Translations under genes and position numbers: made by a program
Shown here: positions 47,295 through 57,218 of the stretch, in pieces
Layout: every line of letters starts with the position of its first letter
How positions within the stretch are numbered: position 1 is the stretch's first letter
DNA from: Absidia repens
Taxonomy: Eukaryota > Mucoromycota > Mucoromycetes > Mucorales > Cunninghamellaceae
Length of the DNA stretch: 64,000 nt
Assembly: GCA_002105175.1 (NCBI GenBank)
Contig: MCGE01000004.1
Location: 124,001-188,000 of the forward strand
Reading direction: 5' to 3'
The notes under the pieces: generated by a model
Seen by the model: the letters and a program-made list of their open reading frames with translations, nothing else
Told to the model about the DNA's origin: nothing
Databases searched by the model: none

Positions 47295-48602
47295 CTATTT
47301 CCGCATTCGTTTCTTGAACCGTTCAGCAACTGCTTCATCAGTTGCCCATTGTCTTCGATCAGATTTTCGCGAATCGTGTTGTTTTTCGAAGCGATGGTTT
47401 GTTGAATGGTCTAAGAAAAGCAATAAAAACAATATGAATAAAGATACAAAAAGTAATTGAGATGGTGGGGGGAAGGGTTAAAGAAAGAAAAAAAAAGACT
47501 TACCGATCGCTTGACTTTGCTTTTCTTCCATAAGTTTCCTTTTAGCACGTTCGGTATTTTCAATATTGCTTAACTGGGCTCTATTAGCATAATATGTAGT
47601 ATTAGGCAACTGTTTGTTCATTTTCTCACTTCATATCCAGTAGTTACTTACGATATACCCAGATCTACTTCAGGAATGGCTGTCAGCATTTGTGTAGAGT
47701 GTTGCACGTTTCCTTCCTTGACCGCTTCAGATGCAAACTGCCCGAGATAAAAATAAAATCAATAAGGATCACTATATATAATTCCCTAGTACTAGTTTCG
47801 TTTACCTACCTTCAATCGATCAGGTAGATGATATAACTCTTCATAAATATCTTGCATGACTTGAGGTTCCTTGACAACTTCCTCATCATCGTCCAGTTCC
47901 ACATCACCACCCTTTCCGCGTCGTTTCTGTATTTCAGTTTCAATATACTTCATCCTATATAAAGAGTACCAAAAAAAAAAAAAAAAAAAAGAACATCCAT
48001 CATCTATTTAGTGATCGTTGTCGTCCCTTTCGTGATGATTCAATCCCCCTCGCCCCCCTCTGCTCTTCCTTACATGTGTTTGTCGACATCCAGTTTGTTT
48101 GTTTGTGAAGTAAATGTATCGAGTCGTACTTTCTTGCCCTTTCCTTCTTCTTCTTCAGCCCTATATAATATTGTAACGAAGAAGAAAATCATATCGTGGT
48201 GAGCATACTAGTTGCAAAATAGGTTTGACAGATACACTTACGTTTTGCCAGAGGTAAAAGCGTCCTTGTCCACCAGGCCACCCTTTTGTAAACTCCAAGC
48301 ACCATCGTCCACGGGTTTCTTTGGCTTTGCCTTCTTCTTTATTTCACCTTTGAGTAGCTTGTCTGCATCAACACCACCTTGTTTTCTACGAAGTCGTCTT
48401 ATCTCTTGTAGTTCTTCAATCGTATGACTATAGTAATATTACAGACATGTCAACAAAGATCATGAAATGGTATATGGTAGCAAAAGAACGTTTACCTAAT
48501 GTCTTCAGTATTAGTATCATTGTCGTTTATTGTTGGTGTTGTATCATCGTCTGAATCAGCTGCCTTTTTCCTGTAGTTTCTTTGCTTCTTCCCAATTGCC
48601 AT
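47295..48602 (-). CDS. TLS1: Hep59 (C9orf78)/Tls1-like splicing and telomere factor
   Basis: Seven exons on the minus strand: 48602-48496, 48427-48242, 48160-48074, 47954-47810, 47737-47652, 47580-47504, 47410-47295 (267 aa). The protein is highly charged with no membrane segment. Features in order: basic start MAIGKKQRNYRKK, acidic Asp/Asn patch, ELQEIRRLRRKQGGVDADKL, KYIETEIQKRRGKG with an acidic follow-on, YEELYHLPDRLK, AIPEVDLGI, and the basic tail AVAERFKKRMRK. This order matches the Hep59 family (human C9orf78, S. pombe Tls1), which binds the Brr2 helicase and affects splicing and, in fission yeast, telomere length. Its start is 389 bp from the divergent RVS161 start. Confidence 0.88.
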
Positions 48603-48991
48603 GTTGTCAATTTTTTGAAGAGGAAAAATAGAAAAAAAAAAAAAAATTATGAAAAAGGCGTAAGCGGCAGCCTGAATTTTTTTTTGAAATTTGATTTGGG
48701 CAATTTTCCATGGACGGGGGTTGAATAGTGCAACCACAGGTATCTTGCTGCAACCTACTATGACATTACAGTTGGCCTATTTCCCAACCAAATAAAGCAA
48801 TACAATTATTTAATTACCTGTAGTTGATAATTAACTATTGTAAGCCTGCTTTGTTCAGATGAGCTGCTTTAGCTATTCGAATTATAACATTTGAACTTGT
48901 CTGGTGTCACATTTCGTAGCTCATAAATGTCGGCAATTCAATGTTTTCTTTTGTCTCTTTTTTCTCGCTTTTTCCCTTCATACTCCAAAAC
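48603..48991. promoter_or_regulatory. Shared divergent promoter between Hep59-like and RVS161 genes
   Basis: The two start codons are 389 bp apart and point away from each other. On the Hep59 side there are A runs and a GCGGCAGCCTGAATTTTT stretch; on the RVS161 side a T/C tract and TTGTCTC precede ATG. AT-rich in the middle. There is no room for separate promoters of the length seen elsewhere in this window, so shared control is likely. Confidence 0.5.
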
Positions 48992-50279
48992 CATGGCGTT
49001 TCTGTAAGTTTCATAATACAATAGTTGAAGCATATAGAAAACTTACAATATTATCTATGTATATATGTATGTATATTTAGAAATGGTGTCAAGAAAAATC
49101 TGAACAGGGCTGGTCAGTCAGTAAGTAAAAAATAAAAAATAAATAAAATAACCATTTGAATATTAGACTCTTTGTATCTGTCACTCAAATCCTCTTTTTT
49201 AAAAAAACTTCATGATTAACTAGATTATGCAACGGACCGGCAACTCGGACAAAACTGCTGACAGTGAGTTCGATGAAGAATATACTCGCTTTAAAACGTA
49301 AGTGGAGTGACAAGAAGGCGGGGGAGAAGGGCGGGATGCGACATACGATGCTGATGACCATTACTGCCAAAGGTTAGAAAAGAAGTCTGACAAACTATCC
49401 AAGGAAACAAAAGGATATTTGGATTCAGTTCGAGGTAAGTGGGATAGAATCAAGCCAAATATTTCCAAAAGGTTTATTTGACTCTATGTAATAGGTATGA
49501 CCTCGGCACAAACTCGTATTGCTCAAACCATTGAACTATTCCACGACGATGCGAATCCCATGGGTCAAAGCGGTGCTGATTATAAGCGGGTGATGGAAAA
49601 ATTGGACGAAGAGGCTAAAACGGATTTGGTAATTCAAACAAGAATCCCACCAATATCATCATTTCTATCATCATATCACGGGCCAATGCATCTGATCCTT
49701 TTTTTTTCCTTCGCTTTTTGCTTACATAGGATACTGCCTTTAGAACAACAGTGCTGGAACCATTTGGTCGCTTTTGCTCCTACTTCCCTGAAATCAACGA
49801 AGCTGTCAAACGACGACAAAAGAAATTATTAGATTATGACACACAGCGATCCAAGGTGCGCAAATTGATTGATAAACCAAGTGAAGATCCTCAACGATTG
49901 CCAAGAGTAAGTTGACAAAAAAAAATATTAAAACTTCACCGGAAAATGAGAAGGGCTGCTTTGTATCATCATGGTGCTGATATCTTCTTTCTTTGTTTTT
50001 GCCACTTAGGCTGAACAGGAAGCTAACATGGCGCGTGAAATGTATGAAAACCTCAACAGTATTCTGGTCACTGATTTACCCAAAGTTGTCGAACTTCGTG
50101 TGCCTTACCTGGATCCATCTTTTGAAGCCATGGTCAAGTCCCAACTACGATTTGCACAAACAAGTTACGAACAATTGGAAGGATTGAGGCGACACTTCCC
50201 ACCGGAAAATGAAAATGATCAACGTGTGGACAACGTTTTACAGCAAATGCGGGAACTAACCATCTGTGGAAAATTTTAG
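48992..50279 (+). CDS. RVS161: BAR-domain protein, RVS161/Hob3 (BIN3) family
   Basis: Seven exons: 48992-49002, 49080-49119, 49224-49297, 49373-49434, 49495-49628, 49730-49906, 50010-50279 (255 aa). The first coding exon is only 11 nt (MAF plus two bases of the fourth codon). The whole protein is one N-BAR domain: KKNLNRAGQS at the amphipathic N-terminus, TKGYLDSVRGMTSAQTRIA, FRTTVLEPFGRFCSYFPEINEA, KKLLDYDTQRSKVRKLIDKP, and ELRVPYLDPSFEAMVKSQL. Length and these blocks match yeast Rvs161 and S. pombe Hob3, which bend membranes during endocytosis and organise cortical actin and Cdc42. There is no SH3 domain, so it is the Rvs161 type and probably pairs with an Rvs167-like partner elsewhere. AATAAA is at 50402-50407. 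Confidence 0.95.
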
Positions 50280-51029
50280 CTGCATAGCTGATTGATAGTA
50301 GATTTAGTTTAAGTTTAGTAGTTTTACCCCCCCCCACCCCACCCCCACACACCGCACACCACCCTTCCCTCCCTTTTGTATCAACATTTCTTTTGAATTG
50401 AAATAAAACAATCTTGCATTCTGCTTGAACTTTTAAGGTATTCACAATTCATGATAGGGTGAAGCTCTGCAAGAAAGTAAAAAAAAAAAAAAAATTGCGT
50501 CTCACGGAAAATGCTAAAGGCATTTGTTTTTACTTGACAATAAAAGGTTTGCCATGGAATATGATAATGATGGTTAAAAAAAAAACAAAGATACGCTGCT
50601 GGGTTTTGGTTACAAAAGCTTTCATTATTTGAGATTGGTCGGTTTTGTTAGAAGGTCAAGAATTGCAACAGCAAGACGCTTACAAAAACAAAAAAAAAAG
50701 AGTATGTTTTCTGGGAAAACTAAATACTTTCCAGTGCGCTTTACTCATCATTTTTTATGTGTCCTTCGCTGTCTCTTTATTTTTCATGCTTCCACCATGA
50801 CCATTTTTTAAACCTATTTGAGAAATACCTCTCATCCCTGTTTTAAGATGACAAGTGCGCATACAATAGATAGAGGGCGGAGACGACGGCGGACCGAGGT
50901 CGCCTCATATCTATCCTGTTTTGAGGGAGTGGGGTTGGCAATTACATTGTACAGTACTATACAATGCCGGTAGGTACTTCCATTCTATAAGACAAAATTA
51001 AAGCGTGTGGGGACAATGGAAGAGCAAAA

Positions 51030-51110
51030 AGACAAAACGTACTTTATTCAGAAGTATATAAACTATGGCAACTAAACTAAACTATGTGGTTTAATTATAT
51101 TTTAGGTGCG
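51030..51110 (-). repeat. Dispersed repeat family, 3' fragment
   Basis: On the minus strand it reads ATAGTTTAGTTTAGTTGCCA, TAGTTTATATACTTCTGAAT and AAAGTACG, matching the end of the first section in copies D and G. No core is present. Confidence 0.5.
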
Positions 51111-51427
51111 CATGTGTAATGTATGGGTAAATGTAATGTGTGTAGGTAGAGAGATCTTACCGTAGAATAAACGTAACGTAAAATAAAAGTGTCTAATCAA
51201 AGAAGGTAAGCTATTCCTCACTGACTGACACTTTATTCTACAGTGAAGCAGGGTAAATTAACTATGCTGAGTTGCTCCATCTTGTCCGAGAAGGCATCAA
51301 GAAAAGAGAACCACTGTATAGATGATGCTGTATGAGATTGTTTGTTGTAAAAAAAAAAAAAAAAAAAAGACGGCAAAAAAAACATTTCAAATGCCGCCCA
51401 CGTGAATATTTATTTACTCTGGACTGG

Positions 51428-51520
51428 GAGCCAAGTAGCAAAAAGTCAGACACAGTAACACCGCCGTCAATCTAGAAAAAGAAAGAAGGATACACAATTA
51501 GTACACTCAGCTTTTCAACA
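51428..51520 (+). repeat. Inverted-repeat arm 1 (93 bp)
   Basis: This 93-bp arm is the reverse complement of 52163-52255 with six mismatches by eye, all of them transitions. The arm starts GAGCCAAGTAGCAAAAAGTC. A shorter direct match to the outer end (GACTTTTTGCTACTTGGCTC) also occurs at about 52064-52083. Confidence 0.85.
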
Positions 51521-51971
51521 TAGTCTTCGTTTCACACCTGGTCACAGTATTAAGGGGCAACATTAGCTAGTATTGGATTAGTTACGTTCGTTTGGGGGTA
51601 GCAGCTCACGTTATAAAGCGGGAGCCTTCAGTCTACCTATCGGCGTTCGTGTATGGCTTATTCAGCCCTTGGACAAGGCGCCAATATTTCAACGTAGCAC
51701 ATACGTCAACTGGACATTACTGAACTCTGTACTGTGGGATGGTTGTGATGGTTTTATTTCTTTTGCTGGTTATTGTGTGATGGTGACGCACAATACAACG
51801 TAAACATGAATAAAAACATATTGTCTCTATTTCCATACTTTACTCCTCACACATGCTATCTTTTTCTTTTTTTTTTAATGTAGCAAACTCTTTTTATTTC
51901 CTTCCTTCTGAAAAGGTAAGTTCCTTTCCCCACAAATATTTAAACACCGCACGCATACTGACCCCCTTTTT

Positions 51972-51976
<5 letters not shown>

Positions 51977-52004
<28 letters not shown>
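51977..52004. repeat. (CT)n microsatellite
   Basis: Fourteen CT units follow a T run, just downstream of a TTTAAACACCGC site (51939-51950). The layout resembles the pyrimidine tract that follows the 5' block in the dispersed repeat copies. Confidence 0.85.
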
Positions 52005-52008
<4 letters not shown>

Positions 52009-52162
52009 ATTCATCGCCTGGCGAGTTTTTATTTTTGATGGTGGACTTACTCTATGTATTTGACTTTTTGCTACTTGGCTCCCTCCCCTGGTGTTATTTT
52101 ATTGAACAAGATCCTACTCCTTTTTGAATGTAAGACACGATACGCATAGAAAACGATGAATT

Positions 52163-52255
52163 TGTTGAAAAGCTGAGTGTACTGACTGTGTATCCTTCTT
52201 TCTTTTTCTAGATTGACAGCGGTGTTACTGTGCCTAACTTTCTGCTACTTGGCTC
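52163..52255 (-). repeat. Inverted-repeat arm 2 (93 bp)
   Basis: Partner of 51428-51520, about 640 bp away in opposite orientation. The arm contains TTTCTTTTTCTAG, a good splice-acceptor-like sequence, on the plus strand. Its right end abuts the T-rich start of the copy G main body. Confidence 0.85.
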
Positions 52256-53532
52256 ATATTTTTTTTTTGTCGCTCCTTCTGTCGCTCTTTCTTTTCTTTT
52301 TCTATTTCTCCTTCATTTTTTTTTATCTTTTCACCATTCGACTTTTTTGAGGTTATGATGGACTTAGATTAATGTCTGGACTAGTTTAGAAAGGATTCAG
52401 CTCAGGATCACTAGATGCATGGGGAAACCCTTTCATTTTGGATTAAGAATTTGGGACCCCCATTAGTTGGGCTTTTTGGTACCTTCATTAGCTTAGTTTA
52501 GTGATAGTTTGTTTATAGTTTGTATTCACATCTGAATAAAATATGTCTTTCTTGATTTGCTTCAAAGAAAAATGTCCAACTGGTATATCTCATGTTTTGT
52601 ACAATACATATTTTTTTTCACTACCATTATCTCTTTTGGTTAGCATTGATCGTTGTTGTTCTTCAGTATCAAAGGTTCCTTCAGTTTTCCTATGTCTTGT
52701 ACAGTACAGCACAGTATAATCAACCCCATTTTACAACTGTCCCTTTAGGTTAGTGTTTACCATTCCTCATGCTTCCCCTGAATTATTCCTTATACTGAAT
52801 CACTTGTTACCATGACCCTCTCATCATTAGTTTTAGTATCTACCAGTATACTTCAATAAACTATGTATTTTTTTTATTAAAAAATACCCAGAACCATTCT
52901 ATAATAAACAGTGTCGCTACTGTAGCTGCTTCGTGTAAGTTCTACAGAACATTTGTTCTCTAATTCACGCGCGAAGTCTATTCCCCCCCCAGTGCTTAAC
53001 AATCTTTGATTTACTTGGTATCAAAGAAGTCATATTCCTTCTAGACCAATCATAACTAAATCTAGGCCATGCTCTGAAGGTAGTCGCTGATGTAGGGCAT
53101 TTGTTTAGCTTCTTTATGACTACTTGCCCGACTCCTTCTTTGAGGTCCAGTGTCCTTACTCCATCCCTAGAAGCTAAATGAAGTGTATATATATGAAGTC
53201 TGATCGTAACATAAGCTAATGAATCATGCTTTGACCAAATAATATCCTTTAGCAAAAACGAAAATAGCATCTATTTAAATACAACATGATCAGCGCGCAT
53301 TGGTCATTTTATTTTTCAGAATGACAAGGGCAATCAAGTACCCTAAAGACAATGTTAAATAACAGTGAGATATGCCATAGAATTTGGATAATGATAAACA
53401 CTTTATTAGATATGATAATGATGGTCTTATTTGACTAACTATTCTACAAGGACAAAGGAAAAATGGGGGAATAATGAAAGAGGACTATACTAAAAAAGTA
53501 TAATGATAATATAAATTATAATTGAATAACAA

Positions 53533-54712
53533 TCAATCAGCAAAAAAATCATCTACAGAGGTTGGAATAGAGGGTTGTGTAGTATAGGAACGAGGTGGGG
53601 GAGGGTTGAGGAATAAGGCACCATCATCGTCATCGTAGTCGGCATCCATCATAGCAGCCCAAGCTTCATCATCGGCGTTGGTTGTTACTTTGCGTGGTGT
53701 TGTTCCTTCATGATTGCTTACTGGTGTTGGCGATGATTGGGATTGTCGTCGTTCATTATCATTATCATCATCGTTGTCGCCGTCGTTTTCATCACTATTA
53801 TTTTCGTCATCGTCAAAAGGATGGTTTTTATCGTTACTACAATAAATAGTGGATGGTCAGTTAACAAAGTGAACAACATCCAGCCAAGAAAAAAAAAAAG
53901 CAAACAGTTACCCTACCTATTTTGTGAGTTCCTATCTTCATCTTCCAGTGTCAGCCCAGATAATCCGCCGGCAGTATAATCCTGTGAATACTTGTTCCCA
54001 GTGTAGCCCGCATTCTTGAACATATACTCGTCCCGCCAGTTTCTCAATTCAGCCTATAATAAAAAGATGGTGAGTGTGAGTGTGACTTGAAAGATAAAAC
54101 CAGCAAATGATGATGACGACGAGGAGAAGGAAAGAAGAAGATCATGAATTGAACATACCTTGCATTCCTTATTTCCAGTTGTTTTCATCACGCGAGCCGC
54201 AAAGTCAGGGAAGTTGAGCCGAGGATAGATATTGTAGGCCCACGATTTGTAATATTTCATCAATTTTTCTAGATTTTCGCTCTGATAAGAAAAAAAGTCA
54301 GTATCTAAGGGTAATAGATCAAAGAATGATCGGTTTCTTACAACATTATCATCTTTGAAATCAAGCCAAGGTGTTTCATTTCGTAGTCGGTGTAGTCCTT
54401 CTGGGGAGCAGAGCCTAGAAATGAAGGAGGGGGGTGGGAAATATAAAGGTGAGTAAAATAAGACACTCTTTTTCCATTTCTAGTTTTTTCCATTTACACT
54501 TTATAGTCCAGTTTCTTCAATTTGGATCGTTGCTTTTTTAAAGGAACGGTGGTGTCATCGAGACCATTACCGTCATCATGACTCGTTCGTTTCTTGGACT
54601 TGTTGTGATCGTTGTCGCTTGAGAGTGGATCGAGTGGGTCGCTGGAGTTACCAGTTTCTTTATCTCCTAAAAAGGAATCATATTCGTCTAATACAATATC
54701 AAATTCGTCCAT
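53533..54712 (-). CDS. CSM3: Csm3/Swi3/TIPIN replication-fork protection protein
   Basis: Five exons on the minus strand: 54712-54498, 54414-54342, 54281-54159, 54053-53917, 53836-53533 (283 aa). The acidic N-terminus (MDEFDIVLDEYDSF) and a basic nuclear-signal-like stretch (VPLKKQRSKLKKLDYK) lead into the Swi3 domain, about residues 72-147: SPEGLHRLRNETPWLDFKDD, LEKLMKYYKSWAYNIYPRLN, FPDFAARVMKTTGNKE and LRNWRDEY. This is the diagnostic block of TIPIN/Csm3/Swi3, the partner of Timeless/Tof1, which stabilises stalled replication forks and supports checkpoint signalling in the nucleus. The C-terminal third is Asp/Asn/Ser-rich and ends DDFFAD. The exon 1 donor is chosen as GTAAAT because only that keeps the Swi3 domain in frame. 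Confidence 0.93.
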
Positions 54713-54794
54713 TGGTGTATTTTGTATAAAATATTGAAAAAAAAGAGAAAGAAAAAAAAAGAGATTTATTCAAGCGCGTCTAAAAAAAATCAAA

Positions 54795-54808
54795 CAATTC
54801 AAATGCCG
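54795..54808 (-). promoter_or_regulatory. Recurrent upstream motif CGGCATTTGAATTG
   Basis: It lies 82 bp upstream of the TIPIN start codon, in gene-sense orientation, within the 175-bp gap between the TIPIN start and the 3' end of the seven-helix protein gene. This is the closest of the motif sites to a start codon. Confidence 0.4.
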
Positions 54809-54887
54809 AACGAATTCTTGACGCGTCTAAGCTAATAAAGTGGTATATATACAATTTTATTAAAGGAGAAAGATCATCAAAGCAGAA

Positions 54888-56679
54888 TTATGAAGTTGTA
54901 ATTTTGGTTGACAGTGTAGTTGGACCATATTGTCTTAAATGCCCAATAGCGTTTTGATATTCCATTTGTAACCTTTCGGTGTCTTCTAAGGAGATAGGTC
55001 GCGCATTCCATGGTTCATTGATGGCGGCATGTTGAGTGATCAAGCTGGTATCGGTATAGACATATGCTTCGGTTGACTTGTTATCAATGCTTGTGGTAGC
55101 GTCTTCTGTGTTATTATTATTACTGTTGCTATTCGTTGAGCTCTTCAGGCCAAGTACTTTGCCCATATCTGTAGGTACTATGCTGAGGAAAAAAAAAAAA
55201 AATAGAGTTAAATGGATAAAGTTCAACCCCAGTTGCCAGCGCCACATAAATCGTACCTGAATGCCATCGCAAATTCTACACCACCAGTAACAATCGGTCC
55301 CATCAGATTCCAAATTAGTGATAAAGTTAATCCTCCACCACTTGTTATCAAGATCTTTTGTCGAAGAATAGCAAACATCAACATGGAGACGCCGTAGATG
55401 ATAGCACCGAAGAATCCAACACAAACCATCCCTTTAATCTATTTCCCGCCATAAAAAAAAAATTAAAAAGGGAAATGAAATAAAATAAAATAAAAAAAAT
55501 CAGACGATGAATCCTATTTTCTCGACTTGTTTTTTTTACCTACCTTAAAGATACCAGTTTTGATATTATTAATTCGATGTCGTGGCATGGTAAAATTATC
55601 GAGATGAGATTCAAGAATACGAACGAGTCGTATGCCGCAATATAGAATGGTGACCGCCAAAATGGCACAATACACAAACCAGCAGTAATAGAGTGCATAG
55701 GTGAAGCCTCTTGCGGCAGGATGATTGGATTCCGCCAGTGCCCCTGACGCAAATGCACATGTCATGTTGGTTACAACCATGCTGATAAGGAGTAGTGTGA
55801 TCGATCTATCAATAGATTTAGCACTTGGGAGCCATCCTTTTGACACCGCTTGATGACTCTATTAACAAGAATAATTTGTACGCATTAGATAGTGCTATTT
55901 TTTTTTTAAAAAAACAAAAAACAAAAACATACGTCTCTAAGAGTCAATGCCAAACCGAGCACATAAAGAACAAAACCTGTGTATAAGAATTCCCATGAAA
56001 TTTCCCAAAAGAACTTCATATGAAAAATAAAGATCCAAAAATTAAAATAAATTGGTAAGCGGTCTTTGAATTATTCCTATTTCTTGTCTTTTTGTGGTTA
56101 CCGTTCGTACGACATAGTTATTTGCTACGTTTGTCACCAGTATTCCATTATCAAAAAGTCGTACTACATGTGTCAAAAAAAAAAAAAAAGCGAGATCGAA
56201 ATAATCAATCAATAATCCAAATCTAATTATTAATATCAACAAAGGATAGCAGTAATCATTCTCTTACGGATATTAAATATGGTGCAAAATAGTAAAAGAC
56301 AATCCATTGGGTGTGGCCTCAAACAACCTTTAGAAGATCGTTTATCTAAAAAAGTATGTCCTTGGATGCATATGCGTTTGAAAAGTAAAAACAGCCCTAA
56401 TTCATTTGTGTGTCATTAATAGACCCAAAAAAAAAAAAAAAAAAAAAAAAAGATTGGTTCATTTTTCTCACCCTGCCATTTTTCACTTTAATGATTATTA
56501 TCTTCTTTTTCTTTTTTCTTTTTACCGAAGAGCACGACAACCGATGTGATGCCAATCGTAACATAATAAACCATCCTCATTTCATATTCCTGTGCGCAGT
56601 TGATGACCGAGATTCGAAAATCGCAATGGCACGTTCCCTCTACACAAACATAGTAAAGCGATTTCGATGTGTTTTCCAT
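54888..56679 (-). CDS. Seven-transmembrane protein of unknown family (receptor-like topology)
   Basis: Seven exons on the minus strand: 56679-56526, 56345-56268, 56163-56102, 56013-55933, 55858-55544, 55438-55257, 55182-54888 (388 aa). I do not recognise the family. Seven hydrophobic helices are visible at about 36-51, 65-80, 101-121, 143-165, 176-204, 234-255 and 267-290. A 35-residue Cys-containing N-terminus precedes them, and a roughly 98-residue Ser/Thr/Asn-rich C-terminal tail follows. A basic loop lies between helices 5 and 6 (HRINNIKTGIFK). One short N-terminus, seven helices and a long polar tail is the layout of a G-protein-coupled receptor, but a transporter or channel regulator is equally possible. 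The start MENTSK is chosen because the upstream in-frame extension is Phe-rich pyrimidine leader. All exon joins keep frame. Confidence 0.72.
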
Positions 56680-57218
56680 AAATAAAATCAAAAAAGACAA
56701 TAGCAATAAAAGAAAACAAGGATTGAAAAAAACAACAGGGGATAAAAGGAAAGAAAGAGGATGGCAGCCAAAGAGTGACAAGAAATAGAATTCTTCATAA
56801 TCCGCACAGAAATATTTTTTGACGTACACTTCACTCTCCGCTAAGATTCCAGTGCAATGATGGGGTGCCCACGTTGCATCGACCTTTTAATGTCACATCA
56901 GCCCTATTTACAAATATCATATTTGACTCTTAACTTTTCCCCTGCCCTTTTGTCTCTCTTTTTTTTTCACTTGCTCTGTCTACCCTTTTCCTTTGACTCT
57001 GTTCCTGAATAACACCACCCAATCATTATGCGGAGTTCAAAGATATATATATATATATTTAAAGCGGACCATAAAAAGACTGCATATAGGTTTTACATAC
57101 AAAAAAAAAAAAGCCCAGTCAAGATCAAAAAAAGCGAAAACGGATATTTTTATTTATAAGAGGATAACTAAACTAAAATACAAAATACATACAATAATAT
57201 AGTAAAAAACAACTAAAT
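56680..57218. other. Intergenic region upstream of the seven-helix gene
   Basis: Pyrimidine-rich leader of the seven-helix gene on the minus strand, then AT-rich sequence with a (TA)n stretch near 57043-57059. The last part is the short 3' UTR of the Zn2Cys6 gene. Nothing else supported. Confidence 0.5.

Larger units (their letters stand above)
51384..52960 (+). repeat. Dispersed repeat family, copy G, possibly interrupted
   Basis: The 5' block ATTTCAAATGCCGCCCACGT, continuing GAATATTTATTTACT, is at 51384-51418. About 0.9 kb of other sequence follows, including two inverted-repeat arms. The family then resumes with a T/C tract at about 52260, GACTTAGATTAATG, GACTAGTTTAGAAAGG and the core GATGCATGGGGAAACCCTTT at 52413-52432. 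AATAAA is at about 52534-52539. Downstream blocks TTAGCATTGATCG, TGAATCACTTGTTACCATGA and TTAGTTTTAGTATCTACC follow, then a second AATAAA at 52855-52860 and CTGTAGCTGCTTCGTG. Either an insertion split the copy, or the 5' block belongs to a separate fragment. Confidence 0.7.
50280..53532. other. 3.2-kb repeat-dense intergenic region
   Basis: Contents: RVS161 3' UTR with C-rich runs near 50330, a 3' fragment of the dispersed repeat (about 51030-51110, minus), the 5' block of copy G at 51384, inverted-repeat arms 51428-51520 and 52163-52255, a second 5'-block-like site at 51936 followed by a (CT)n run, and copy G main body about 52260-52960. A 101-codon minus-strand open frame at 52965-53270 is treated as a possible remnant. 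No supported gene. Confidence 0.6.

Noticed and set aside
56680..56829. N-terminal extension of the seven-helix protein from 56829
   Set aside because: It is encoded by pyrimidine-rich leader sequence, giving a Phe/Leu-rich product without family features; the ATG at 56679 is preferred.
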